Source: an uncultured Gemella sp.
GTDB taxonomy: Bacteria; Bacillota; Bacilli; Staphylococcales; Gemellaceae
Direction: 5' to 3'
Length of the DNA: 15,293 bases
NCBI GenBank assembly: GCA_947254465.1
Contig: CAMYEU010000019.1
Span: 1 to 15,293, forward strand
Position 1 is the first letter of the stretch. Each line of letters starts with the position of its first letter. The translations under genes were made by a program, and so were the position numbers. Below, piece after piece: positions 1-5,982 of this stretch. The notes below the pieces were generated by a model, which was not told the DNA's origin, searched no databases, and worked only from the letters and a program-made list of their open reading frames with translations.

Positions 1-44
1 ATCCTGAGATGTCTCGTGGGCTCGGAGATGTGTATAAGAGACAG
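1..44 (+). other. Nextera i7-side adapter and index (not genomic)
   Basis: Bases 11-44 match the Nextera transposase read-2 adapter, ending in the mosaic end TGTATAAGAGACAG. Bases 3-10, CCTGAGAT, sit exactly where the i7 index belongs and match, as I recall, the adapter form of index N715. Bases 1-2 fit the end of the P7 primer. This is untrimmed library sequence. It creates a false plus-strand reading frame beginning MGSEMCIRDR, the familiar translation of this adapter. Genomic sequence starts at 45. Confidence 0.97.
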
Positions 45-398
45 ACCATCAACTGGTTGTCCTAATGGATCAACTACACGTCCAATTAGTTCTTCACCTA
101 CAGGTACGTCCATTACACGTCCAGTACGGCGAACTTCGTCTCCTTCTTTAATATCAGTAGTTGGACCTAAAATTACGATACCAACATTTGTGTCTTCAAG
201 GTTTTGAGCAAGCCCCATAACCCCTGTTTTAGTGAACTCTACAAGCTCACCACTCATTATTTCATTAAGACCGTATACACGAGCAATACCGTCCCCTACT
301 TCTATAACTGTACCGACATCTGTTGACTTAACTTCAAACTGATAATTTTCTATTTGTGATTTTAGTAATGAACTAATTTCTTCAGCTTTAATAGCCAT
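45..398 (-). CDS. atpA: ATP synthase F1 subunit alpha, N-terminal part (cut by contig end)
   Basis: This is the N-terminal 118 codons of the F1 alpha subunit, the non-catalytic nucleotide-binding subunit that alternates with beta in the hexameric head at the inner membrane face. The start ATG is at 398-396, preceded by GGAGGG at about 402-407. The translation begins MAIKAEEISSLLKSQIENY and continues through the beta-barrel domain (GDGIARVYGL at 35-44, ending GRVVDPLGQPVDG at 106-118), which is typical of AtpA. The P-loop and the remaining roughly 380 residues lie beyond the adapter junction. It follows atpH by 27 bases in the same operon. The truncation is caused by the library end, not by mutation. 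Confidence 0.96.
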
Positions 399-425
399 TT
401 ATGTCCCTCCTTGTTTCAACTTCTT

Positions 426-965
426 CTAGATTGAAGAAATTTTTGATTTTATAGCATTTAATTTCGCCTTAATAGTAGCATCAACTACTTTATTATTATA
501 AGTAAGTTTTAAACCACCTAGAAGACTTTCATCCACAAAATTATTAATTTCTACATTTTCTAGTTGTAACTCATTTTTAATTTTTTCTTTTAAATTTTCT
601 AACTGTTCTTCAGTTAAAGGTGAAGCCGATTCAGCTTTAACAACAACATTTCTTGAATGTTTATTAAACAATTCAGTATATTGTTCTAGAACGAAATTAA
701 TTAATGAAATTTGCAGATTACCTGCTAAGATTTTAACAACATTCACAACATATTTATTTACTCCTGCAAATGCTGCATCAATCAAGTTAATTTTCTTTAT
801 TTTTTCTAAATTAGGGTTGTTCATCAATGTAACAAAATCAGAGTTTTCATTAACTACTTTTGCAACTTCCTTTAACTCATAAGAAACTTCTTCTAGTGTG
901 TTATTTTCTTTTGCAACTTCAAATAATGAATATCCAATTTTATTAGCTAATACTGACTTACTCAT
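426..965 (-). CDS. atpH: ATP synthase F1 subunit delta
   Basis: A 179-residue delta subunit (OSCP homologue), the peripheral-stalk piece that ties the b-subunit dimer to the top of the F1 head. Length is normal for the family. The N-terminal helical domain covers about 1-105 (starts MSKSVLANKIGYSLFEVAKE). The C-terminal region carries the usual SASPLTEEQLENLKEKI segment at about 112-128 and LLGGLKLTYNNKVVDATIKAKL near the end. Its ATG overlaps the atpF stop codon as TAATG at 963-967, so translation of the two is probably coupled and their output balanced. The identity rests on sequence resemblance and on position between atpF and atpA. Confidence 0.95.
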   Translation of the reverse strand: MSKSVLANKIGYSLFEVAKENNTLEEVSYELKEVAKVVNENSDFVTLMNNPNLEKIKKINLIDAAFAGVNKYVVNVVKILAGNLQISLINFVLEQYTELFNKHSRNVVVKAESASPLTEEQLENLKEKIKNELQLENVEINNFVDESLLGGLKLTYNNKVVDATIKAKLNAIKSKISSI

Positions 966-1489
966 TATTTCACCCCTACCTCTTTAATGACTTTATCAAC
1001 ATATTCACTTTGTGTTGAGCCATCTAATTCTTTTTCTAAAATTTTCGAAGCTACAAGCACTGATAAATCAGCGATTTGTTTGTTGATTTCTTCAAGTGCT
1101 CTTTTCTTCTCGTCCTCAATGTCTCTTTGAGCATTTACTTTTAATTGTTCTGCTTGTTTGCGAGCTTCTTCAAGAATAGCTTGTTTTTCAATCTTAGATT
1201 GTTCACGAGCTTCTTCCATCATAACTTTAATTTCTTTTTGTGCATTTTTTAATTTTTCTTGATTTTCTTCGAGTAAAACTAAAGCTTCTTTTTGATTTTT
1301 AGCTGCATCATCAAGTTGACCTTCAACTAATTTTTGACGCTCATCTAACATATCAATAAGTTTGTCCCAAGCAAATTTTTTCAGTAATACTAATAAGATT
1401 AATACAGCTACAATGTTAATAGCCATATTTCCTAGATTAAAACCTTGATGAGAAGAGTGTTCAGTAGCTAAAAATACTAAATTTTCCAT
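965..1489 (-). CDS. atpF: ATP synthase F0 subunit b
   Basis: A 174-residue b subunit that forms the peripheral stalk as a dimer. A short N-terminal segment precedes one transmembrane helix at about 22-39 (NMAINIVAVLILLVLLKKFA). After that comes a long, highly charged helix rich in Lys, Glu, Gln and Ala from about 45 to 155, consistent with the right-handed coiled coil of the stalk. Start ATG at 1489, with AGGAG about ten bases upstream. It is separated from atpE by 53 bases and overlaps atpH by one base (TAATG). Membrane-anchored, with most of the protein in the cytoplasm. Confidence 0.95.
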   Translation of the reverse strand: MENLVFLATEHSSHQGFNLGNMAINIVAVLILLVLLKKFAWDKLIDMLDERQKLVEGQLDDAAKNQKEALVLLEENQEKLKNAQKEIKVMMEEAREQSKIEKQAILEEARKQAEQLKVNAQRDIEDEKKRALEEINKQIADLSVLVASKILEKELDGSTQSEYVDKVIKEVGVK

Positions 1490-1542
1490 TTACTAAATGC
1501 TCCTATTCTTCATAGTTCTTTTGTTTACAGTATTATACTAAA

Positions 1543-1758
1543 TTATTTAGCTAAGATAACGAATGAAATAACGATAGCTAAGATAGGTACTGCTTCTACA
1601 AGTGCGAATAATACGAAAGCATTTGATTTTAATCTTGACTCTAATTCTGGTTGACGAGATACACCTTCGATAAATTTACCGAATAAAAATCCGTTACCGA
1701 TACCAGCACCAACTGCTGCTAAACCTGCTGCTAAACCTGCTCCAATTAATTCTACCAT
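1543..1758 (-). CDS. atpE: ATP synthase F0 subunit c
   Basis: A 71-residue proteolipid that forms the rotating c-ring. I place the start at 1758, giving MVELIGAGLAAGLAAVGAG, because GGAGG lies nine bases upstream and the length then matches the family. A longer in-frame start at 1818 would add 20 residues with no ribosome site. Two transmembrane hairpin helices flank the RQP polar loop at 35-37. The ion-binding carboxylate is Glu55 in VLFALVEAVPIL. The residues after it, AVP, lack the Ser/Thr seen in sodium-binding rings, so a proton-driven enzyme is expected (inference). It lies 78 bases after atpB; that gap holds a weak GCAC/GTGC hairpin at 1813-1825. Confidence 0.96.
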   Translation of the reverse strand: MVELIGAGLAAGLAAVGAGIGNGFLFGKFIEGVSRQPELESRLKSNAFVLFALVEAVPILAIVISFVILAK

Positions 1759-1836
1759 AATTATATTTTCCTCCTTGGATAATAAATGAATTTTATTAAT
1801 TATAAGATTTTTGCACATATAGTGCGTTTAAAAAGA

Positions 1837-2565
1837 TTAATGTTCATCACTAATTTTGTGTGATAAATAAATAAATGTTAATACAGTAAAGATGTATGCT
1901 TGGATAAACCCGATAAATAGAGAGAATCCTTTCCATACTACCAACCCTACCATACCGGCAATAGCTCCGAAGAACCCTACTGTAGTAAGCGTTGCTAATA
2001 GCGCTAATAAAATTTCACCAGCATAAATGTTACCAAATAAACGCATTGAGAAAGTCATTAAGTTTGTGAACTCTTCAATAACTTTAAATGGTGTAATACC
2101 TATACCTGAAGAAGTATACGTACCAAAATAATGTTTAACACCTTTATACTTAATTCCTGCAAAATGAGTAAAGACAATAATCAATAATGCAAGAGAGAAA
2201 GTAAATGTTGGATCAGCCGTTACTGAGTTTACATAAACTACCTCGTTGTAACTAACTTCTATTAATACACCAATAGTATTTGCTACTGCAACAAGTGAAA
2301 TAATTGTTAGAGCTGTCGCCCATAATCCTTTACCATATTTTTTCCAGCTAACATTACCTTTAATGACATTATCACTAACGAAATATGCAAGTAATTCAAC
2401 CGCATTTTGACGTTTACTATCTGGTCTCAATTTTATTCTACTAGTTAGAAACATCACAATAATAAAGGTAAGTAAAACTGTTATTAAAGTTGTGATTACA
2501 CTAGGAATATTAACCGTTATATCATAGCCAAATAATTTGGTAATAAGATATGTGTGTTTTTCCAT
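1837..2565 (-). CDS. atpB: ATP synthase F0 subunit a
   Basis: A 242-residue a subunit, the stator of the proton channel. It has five to six hydrophobic helices. The essential arginine is Arg175 in the conserved segment FSMRLFGNIYAGE (172-184), and the last helix carries Gln222 in GFIQAYIFTVLTFIYL. Length is usual for Bacilli. The start ATG at 2565 follows a purine-rich GAGGTGAGGGG site. It is the first ATP synthase gene here; atpI, which often precedes atpB, is absent and the 159-base gap to upp has no room for it. A TATAAT at 2652-2647 could serve as a local -10, but read-through from upp is also possible. Confidence 0.96.
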   Translation of the reverse strand: MEKHTYLITKLFGYDITVNIPSVITTLITVLLTFIIVMFLTSRIKLRPDSKRQNAVELLAYFVSDNVIKGNVSWKKYGKGLWATALTIISLVAVANTIGVLIEVSYNEVVYVNSVTADPTFTFSLALLIIVFTHFAGIKYKGVKHYFGTYTSSGIGITPFKVIEEFTNLMTFSMRLFGNIYAGEILLALLATLTTVGFFGAIAGMVGLVVWKGFSLFIGFIQAYIFTVLTFIYLSHKISDEH

Positions 2566-2646
2566 ATATTCCCCTCACCTCTTTTCTTAAGTAACTTTTA
2601 TATTTCTAAATCTGTTGTAATATAAAATCAGAAATACATAATAAAT

Positions 2647-2710
2647 ATTATAATATGATTTGCTGATATTTGCTAGCGATTTCTTAAATTTTATATAATT
2701 TAATTAAGAA
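2647..2710 (-). promoter_or_regulatory. upp-atpB intergenic: AT-only palindrome and possible -10
   Basis: The 159-base gap between upp and atpB is nearly all A and T. A TATAAT hexamer lies on the minus strand at 2652-2647, with no convincing -35 box at 16-18 bases. An imperfect palindrome of pure A/T (TTCTTAA...TTAAGAA) spans 2681-2710. It is too weak and GC-poor to be a confident terminator for upp. Whether atp transcription starts here or upstream of upp cannot be decided from sequence. Confidence 0.3.
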
Positions 2711-2724
2711 TAACCTATTATATA

Positions 2725-3354
2725 TTATTTTGTTCCAAAGATTCTATCCCCAGCATCACCTAATCCTGGTACGATATAACCATGATCATTTAATTTTTCA
2801 TCTAGACCTGCGATAAAGATATCCACATCAGGATGTGCATCATGTAATGCTTTTACACCTTCAGGTGCTGCTATTAGACACATAAATTTAATATCAGTAA
2901 CCCCACGTTGTTTTAGCGAGTCGATTGCCGCAATTGCAGATCCACCAGTTGCTAACATTGGGTCAACAACAATAAAGTGACGTTCTTCCGGATTACTAGG
3001 TATTTTAACAAAATACTCATGCGGTTGTAGAGTTTCTGGATCACGGTATAGTCCAACGTGACCTACTCTTGCTGATGGAATTAAATTCATTAATCCATCT
3101 ACCATTCCTAATCCTGCACGTAAGATTGGAACGAAAACAATTTTTTTACCTGCAAGACGCTTACAAGTAGTAGTTTGGATTGGCGTTTCCACTTCTACAT
3201 CCTCAAGAGGAAGATCGCGAGTGATTTCATAAGCCATTAAAGAACCTACTTCGTTAGTAAGTTGTCTAAAGTCTTTAGACCCCGTTCTCTTATCTCTAAT
3301 AAAAGATAATTTATGTTGGATCAATGGATGATCAAAAACATGAACTTTTGACAT
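2725..3354 (-). CDS. upp: Uracil phosphoribosyltransferase
   Basis: A 209-residue cytosolic enzyme that converts uracil and PRPP to UMP in pyrimidine salvage. The PRPP-binding loop is VVDPMLATGGSA at 129-140, and the C-terminal uracil-binding segment is GLGDAGDRIFGTK at 197-209. Other family segments are clear (PILRAGLGMVDG at 76-87). Length equals that of other bacterial Upp proteins. ATG at 3354 is preceded by AAAGGAG. A promoter with TTGTTA-17-TAAAAT lies at 3390-3418. Position just before the ATP synthase operon matches Bacillus and relatives, where upp also precedes atp genes. Confidence 0.97.
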   Translation of the reverse strand: MSKVHVFDHPLIQHKLSFIRDKRTGSKDFRQLTNEVGSLMAYEITRDLPLEDVEVETPIQTTTCKRLAGKKIVFVPILRAGLGMVDGLMNLIPSARVGHVGLYRDPETLQPHEYFVKIPSNPEERHFIVVDPMLATGGSAIAAIDSLKQRGVTDIKFMCLIAAPEGVKALHDAHPDVDIFIAGLDEKLNDHGYIVPGLGDAGDRIFGTK

Positions 3355-3389
3355 AATTTATAGTTCTCCTTTGTATTATTATTATATTT

Positions 3390-3418
3390 ATTTTACTCTA
3401 ATTATTTCATTTTAACAA
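3390..3418 (-). promoter_or_regulatory. Promoter of upp
   Basis: Minus-strand -35 TTGTTA (3418-3413), a 17-base spacer, and -10 TAAAAT (3395-3390). Transcription would start near 3383, giving a leader of about 30 bases with AAAGGAG ahead of the ATG. No riboswitch or PyrR-type hairpin is visible in so short a leader. Confidence 0.6.
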
Positions 3419-3469
3419 GGGATATCCGAAAATATTTTACTCCATTCAATAAATATTTTTTTATTAGTT

Positions 3470-3498
3470 TTGTTATATTACTAGACTTATACTACATA
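3470..3498 (+). promoter_or_regulatory. Possible promoter of the small membrane protein pair
   Basis: Plus-strand TTGTTA (3470-3475), 17 bases, then TACATA (3493-3498). The -10 is only a fair match. It is the best candidate in the 186-base divergent region between upp and the gene starting at 3541. Confidence 0.35.
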
Positions 3499-3540
3499 AA
3501 ATATTACAATAATAAAAACAATAATTATGGAGATTTTATC

Positions 3541-3858
3541 ATGCAAAGAAAAACATTATTAGGGATATTTTTACTCACTAGTATTTTATACTATATTATT
3601 CCCCTACTTTTTTTGAAATTTTATAATGGAACTAGTGATAAAGCTGGTTTTATTTTGATATTAGCTTATGGATTTTCTTCATTTGCAATCACAATGTTAG
3701 TTACCTTCCTAGGACAGAGAACAATTTATACACCGCTTCTAAGCATTATTTTAGCACTTCCTTTATTTTTCATATTTAATTCAAGTGCTTTAGTTTTAAT
3801 ACTTATTATAATAGGATTTTCTTTTATTGCTTACGCATTATCAGGATTATTAAAATAA
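3541..3858 (+). CDS. Small integral membrane protein, unknown function
   Basis: A 105-residue, very hydrophobic protein that I do not recognise. The sequence suggests three or four membrane helices at about 7-26, 36-58, 66-79 and 82-101. Charged residues are few (QRK at the N-terminus, DK at about 33-34, GQR at 58-60, a final K), which is typical of small membrane proteins. Start ATG at 3541 with GGAG eight bases upstream (3529-3532). It is followed after 13 bases by a second membrane protein on the same strand with a very strong ribosome site, so the pair forms a two-gene operon. No conserved catalytic or binding motif is visible. Confidence 0.75.
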   Translation: MQRKTLLGIFLLTSILYYIIPLLFLKFYNGTSDKAGFILILAYGFSSFAITMLVTFLGQRTIYTPLLSIILALPLFFIFNSSALVLILIIIGFSFIAYALSGLLK

Positions 3859-3871
3859 TTAAGGAGGCAAG

Positions 3872-4402
3872 ATGACTATTTTCAAACGTAATTTACTAAT
3901 AGCAACCGGTATTTATATACTTTTTTATCTAGCACCAATATTGGCTAATCCCTTTATGGCTTTAAATTTATTAGAAGCTGCGGTCGTGGGAGCTTTAATT
4001 TTTGGTGGATTCTATCTAAGTTACATTTTCATGTACACTAACAGAAGCAAACTTGATGAACGCACTAAAAATACTATAATTACTATATTAGTATTAATAA
4101 TAGCTTTATTGATATTTTTTAATCCTTTCAAATTCCCGATTGCATTCAATATTATTATAAATAGATATTTAGCTATACTAGTTCTTTTACTAATATTAAT
4201 TTTTATAATATTCTTAGCAAGAAAGATAGCTAATTCTATAATCATAGTTTTACTATTTGCACCTTCAATTATCCAAGGATTACTTATGCGTATATCTTAT
4301 AAGGCCATGCTATTTTATATCGCTAATCCTAATTTTAATTTATATTTAATAGTTGCTATTTTCATTGGATATTATGTTTATAACAATAAAAAAAATAAGT
4401 AA
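3872..4402 (+). CDS. Integral membrane protein, unknown function
   Basis: A 176-residue membrane protein with about five or six predicted helices (roughly 6-26, 32-54, 67-86, 96-113, 117-140, 156-172). A polar loop TNRSKLDERTKN (56-67) lies between helices 2 and 3, and the C-terminus is basic (YNNKKNK). Start ATG at 3872 follows a near-perfect AAGGAGG. The N-terminal helix (RNLLIATGIYILFYLAPILA) aligns with that of the preceding gene (RKTLLGIFLLTSILYYIIPL), with the same R-x-LL start and paired aromatic residues before a Pro, so the two may be distant paralogues. Function is not known to me. The gene ends just before a strong bidirectional terminator. Confidence 0.75.
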   Translation: MTIFKRNLLIATGIYILFYLAPILANPFMALNLLEAAVVGALIFGGFYLSYIFMYTNRSKLDERTKNTIITILVLIIALLIFFNPFKFPIAFNIIINRYLAILVLLLILIFIIFLARKIANSIIIVLLFAPSIIQGLLMRISYKAMLFYIANPNFNLYLIVAIFIGYYVYNNKKNK

Positions 4403-4405
4403 ACA

Positions 4406-4454
4406 TTTAGAAGAGAAAATAACATTTAATTTATACATGAAATCCTCTTCTAAA
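4406..4454. repeat. Inverted repeat with long loop after the membrane gene pair
   Basis: TTTAGAAGAG (4406-4415) and CTCTTCTAAA (4445-4454) are perfect 10-base inverted repeats 29 bases apart. On the plus strand an A-run follows, not a T-run, so this is not a terminator for the plus genes. It sits directly beside the real terminator at 4462-4505. Confidence 0.5.
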
Positions 4455-4461
4455 AAAAGAA

Positions 4462-4505
4462 AACTGATAACCTAGATTTTAGTTCTAGATTATCAGTTCT
4501 TTTTA
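4462..4505. terminator. Bidirectional terminator
   Basis: AACTGATAA-c-CTAGA (4462-4476) pairs with TCTAG-a-TTATCAGTT (4484-4498), a 14-pair stem with one mismatch and a 7-base loop. CTTTTTATT follows on the plus strand and a T-rich tract (TTTCTTTTTTT) follows on the minus strand. It can end both the plus-strand membrane gene pair and the minus-strand PepSY gene A. Confidence 0.88.
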
Positions 4506-5057
4506 TTAGTTATCTATTTCTACTTTTAGTACTTTTCCTGATACAGCATCTACTACCACATCATATTCTAACCCATTTGCACGAGCTTCTACATCATAAA
4601 CATATAAAGGTGCTCCGTTATTTTGATATGCATAGTCATCCTCATATTCAGGCATAACTTTTACAAAATTAATATTTTGCTCAGGAGTTGAAATTGCTTG
4701 TGCTACTATAGTGCGAATTTCTTGTTGTGATTTAGCGTTTTGTGTATTTTGTTGAGTGTTGACGTTATTATTGTTATTATTTTGAACATTTGAAGATTGG
4801 TCAATATTTTGCGAATTACTATTTGAACCATTATCCCCATTGTTACTATTATTGTTATTGTTTCCGTTATTACTATTTTGATTTATCTGATTTCCGACAT
4901 TCATTTTTACATTCGAGTATGCTTCTTGAATTTTTGCTCTTTGTGCTGTTTCATACTTATCATATGCATAAGCACCTACCCCACCCGTTACTACTACGGC
5001 TAGAGCTCCGATAATTATTGGTTTTAAAAAGTTTCTTTTTCTTTTGTTTTCTGCCAT
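4506..5057 (-). CDS. Membrane-anchored PepSY-domain protein A
   Basis: A 183-residue protein with a basic cytoplasmic N-terminus (NKRKRNFLKP), one transmembrane anchor at about 14-32, and an outside stalk. An Asn/Gln/Ser-rich low-complexity linker covers about 54-110, and a C-terminal PepSY-type domain covers about 111-183 with the usual ending YDVVVDAVSGKVLKVEID. PepSY domains are often found on secreted or envelope proteins; proposed roles include protease inhibition and ligand sensing, none shown here. It is a tandem paralogue of the next gene upstream but has acidic residues where B has lysines. It has its own TTCAT-N6-TTCAT promoter at 5090-5121. Ribosome site AGAGGT nine bases before ATG. 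Confidence 0.85.
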   Translation of the reverse strand: MAENKRKRNFLKPIIIGALAVVVTGGVGAYAYDKYETAQRAKIQEAYSNVKMNVGNQINQNSNNGNNNNNSNNGDNGSNSNSQNIDQSSNVQNNNNNNVNTQQNTQNAKSQQEIRTIVAQAISTPEQNINFVKVMPEYEDDYAYQNNGAPLYVYDVEARANGLEYDVVVDAVSGKVLKVEIDN

Positions 5058-5089
5058 TTTTCATTTACCTCTTTTTTCTTTATATTTTT

Positions 5090-5121
5090 ATTATACATTT
5101 CCTTTATGAATCTTAGATGAA
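5090..5121 (-). promoter_or_regulatory. Promoter/operator of PepSY gene A (TTCAT direct repeat)
   Basis: On the minus strand, TTCAT (5121-5117), six bases, TTCAT (5110-5106), ten bases, then TATAAT (5095-5090). This matches four other sites in the window base for base in spacing. The direct repeat has 11-base periodicity and replaces a -35 box, as expected for OmpR-family activation. It lies between genes B and A, so A can be expressed apart from read-through. Confidence 0.75.
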
Positions 5122-5140
5122 GATTAAAATATTATTTTTT

Positions 5141-5713
5141 CTAGTCATCAATCTTCACTTTTAATACTTTCCCTGATACAGCATCTACTACTACATCATA
5201 CTTCAACCCGTTAGCTTTTGCTTCGACTTTATAAACATACAAAGATACTCCATTATTTTGTGGTGCGTAATCATCCTCATATTTAGGTTTAATTTTTACA
5301 AAATTAATATTTTGTTCAGGTACTGATATTGCTTCTGCTACAATTGAGCGGATCTCTTGTTGTGATTTAACATTTTGAGTATTTTGTTGTGAATTGTTGT
5401 TTTGAGTATTATTATTTGAGCTATTATTTCCACTATTGTTATTATCATTTGAATTAGTTTGATTTCCTGTATTCAACTTAACATTATAGTATGCATCTTG
5501 AATTTTAGTTCTTTGCGCAGTTTCATATTTATCATAAGCATAAGCTCCAACTCCACCTGTTACTACAACAGCTAATGCTCCGATAATTAATGGTTTTAAA
5601 AAGTTTCTTTTTGCTTTTTTAGGTTGTTCATTATATTGGTTATCATTTTCAATAGTTTCAACATAAGTTCCTTCAATTGTTTCGATTTCGTTGTTATTAA
5701 TATTTTTTGTCAT
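5141..5713 (-). CDS. Membrane-anchored PepSY-domain protein B
   Basis: A 190-residue paralogue of protein A. It has a longer, acidic N-terminal extension (1-32, rich in Asn, Glu and Thr), then KKAKRNFLKP, a transmembrane anchor at about 41-60, an Asn/Ser/Gln-rich linker at about 82-116, and a PepSY-type domain at about 118-190. From the anchor to the linker start, A and B are nearly identical, so the duplication looks fairly recent. In the PepSY part four acidic residues of A are lysine in B (Lys144, Lys162, Lys171, Lys187). Three tandem copies of the TTCAT promoter lie upstream, so it should be the strongest output of the neighbouring two-component system. AGAGGT ribosome site before ATG at 5713. 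Confidence 0.85.
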   Translation of the reverse strand: MTKNINNNEIETIEGTYVETIENDNQYNEQPKKAKRNFLKPLIIGALAVVVTGGVGAYAYDKYETAQRTKIQDAYYNVKLNTGNQTNSNDNNNSGNNSSNNNTQNNNSQQNTQNVKSQQEIRSIVAEAISVPEQNINFVKIKPKYEDDYAPQNNGVSLYVYKVEAKANGLKYDVVVDAVSGKVLKVKIDD

Positions 5714-5744
5714 TTTTAATTTACCTCTTTTTCTTTATATTCTT

Positions 5745-5776
5745 ATTTTATATTTCTTTTATGAATCTTAAATGAA
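5745..5776 (-). promoter_or_regulatory. PepSY gene B promoter 1 (nearest to the gene)
   Basis: TTCAT (5776-5772), N6, TTCAT (5765-5761), N10, TAAAAT (5750-5745) on the minus strand. It is the most diverged of three stacked copies and lies closest to the gene. Transcription would start near 5738, about 25 bases before the ATG. Confidence 0.7.
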
Positions 5777-5811
5777 GATTTTCATTTTTGTTCTTTTCTT
5801 TTGATATTTTT

Positions 5812-5843
5812 ATTATATCTCCGTTTTATGAATACTAAATGAA
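5812..5843 (-). promoter_or_regulatory. PepSY gene B promoter 2
   Basis: TTCAT (5843-5839), N6, TTCAT (5832-5828), N10, TATAAT (5817-5812) on the minus strand. It is the second of three copies, 67 bases from each neighbour. Confidence 0.75.
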
Positions 5844-5878
5844 GATTTTCATTTTTGTTCTTTTCTTTTGATATTTTT

Positions 5879-5910
5879 ATTATATCTTCGTTTTATGAAT
5901 ACTAAATGAA
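5879..5910 (-). promoter_or_regulatory. PepSY gene B promoter 3 (farthest)
   Basis: TTCAT (5910-5906), N6, TTCAT (5899-5895), N10, TATAAT (5884-5879) on the minus strand. It is the outermost copy, about 30 bases downstream of the kinase-gene terminator, so it starts an independent transcript. Confidence 0.75.
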
Positions 5911-5941
5911 GATTTCATTTATTTTGAATTCCTATTATATT

Positions 5942-5976
5942 AAAAGCACACCTTCCTATTTTAAAGATGTGCTTTA
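5942..5976 (-). terminator. Terminator after the histidine kinase gene
   Basis: AAAGCACA-c-CTT and AAG-a-TGTGCTTT (arms 5943-5954 and 5964-5975) form an 11-pair stem with one mismatch. On the minus strand a short TTTTAATAT tract follows. It separates the two-component operon from the PepSY promoters. Confidence 0.7.
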
Positions 5977-5982
5977 TTATTC

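Larger units (their letters stand above)
5774..5919. repeat. 67-bp tandem repeat carrying promoters
   Basis: Bases 5774-5840 and 5841-5907 are tandem 67-base units differing at one position (CTCCG versus CTTCG). A partial third unit begins at 5908. The stretch 5707-5773 aligns as an older, degenerate copy reaching into the gene start. Each unit holds the end of one TTCAT direct repeat and the -10 of the next upstream promoter, so the repeat number equals the number of promoters. Confidence 0.92.

Noticed and set aside
16..207. Plus-strand frame of 63 codons starting MGSEMCIRDR
   Set aside because: Its start is Nextera adapter, and the rest is antisense to atpA.
1759..1818. 20-residue N-terminal extension of subunit c
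   Set aside because: No ribosome site before 1818. GGAGG lies just before the ATG at 1758, which gives the normal 71-residue length.
4021..4245. Minus-strand frame of 74 codons inside the second membrane gene
   Set aside because: Shadow of the plus-strand gene; no ribosome site or independent promoter.
4406..4454. 10-base inverted repeat as the terminator of the plus-strand pair
   Set aside because: The loop is 29 bases and an A-run follows on the plus strand. The hairpin at 4462-4505 fits far better.
5774..5920. CRISPR array
   Set aside because: The units are contiguous 67-base tandem repeats with no variable spacers and no cas genes. They carry promoters.
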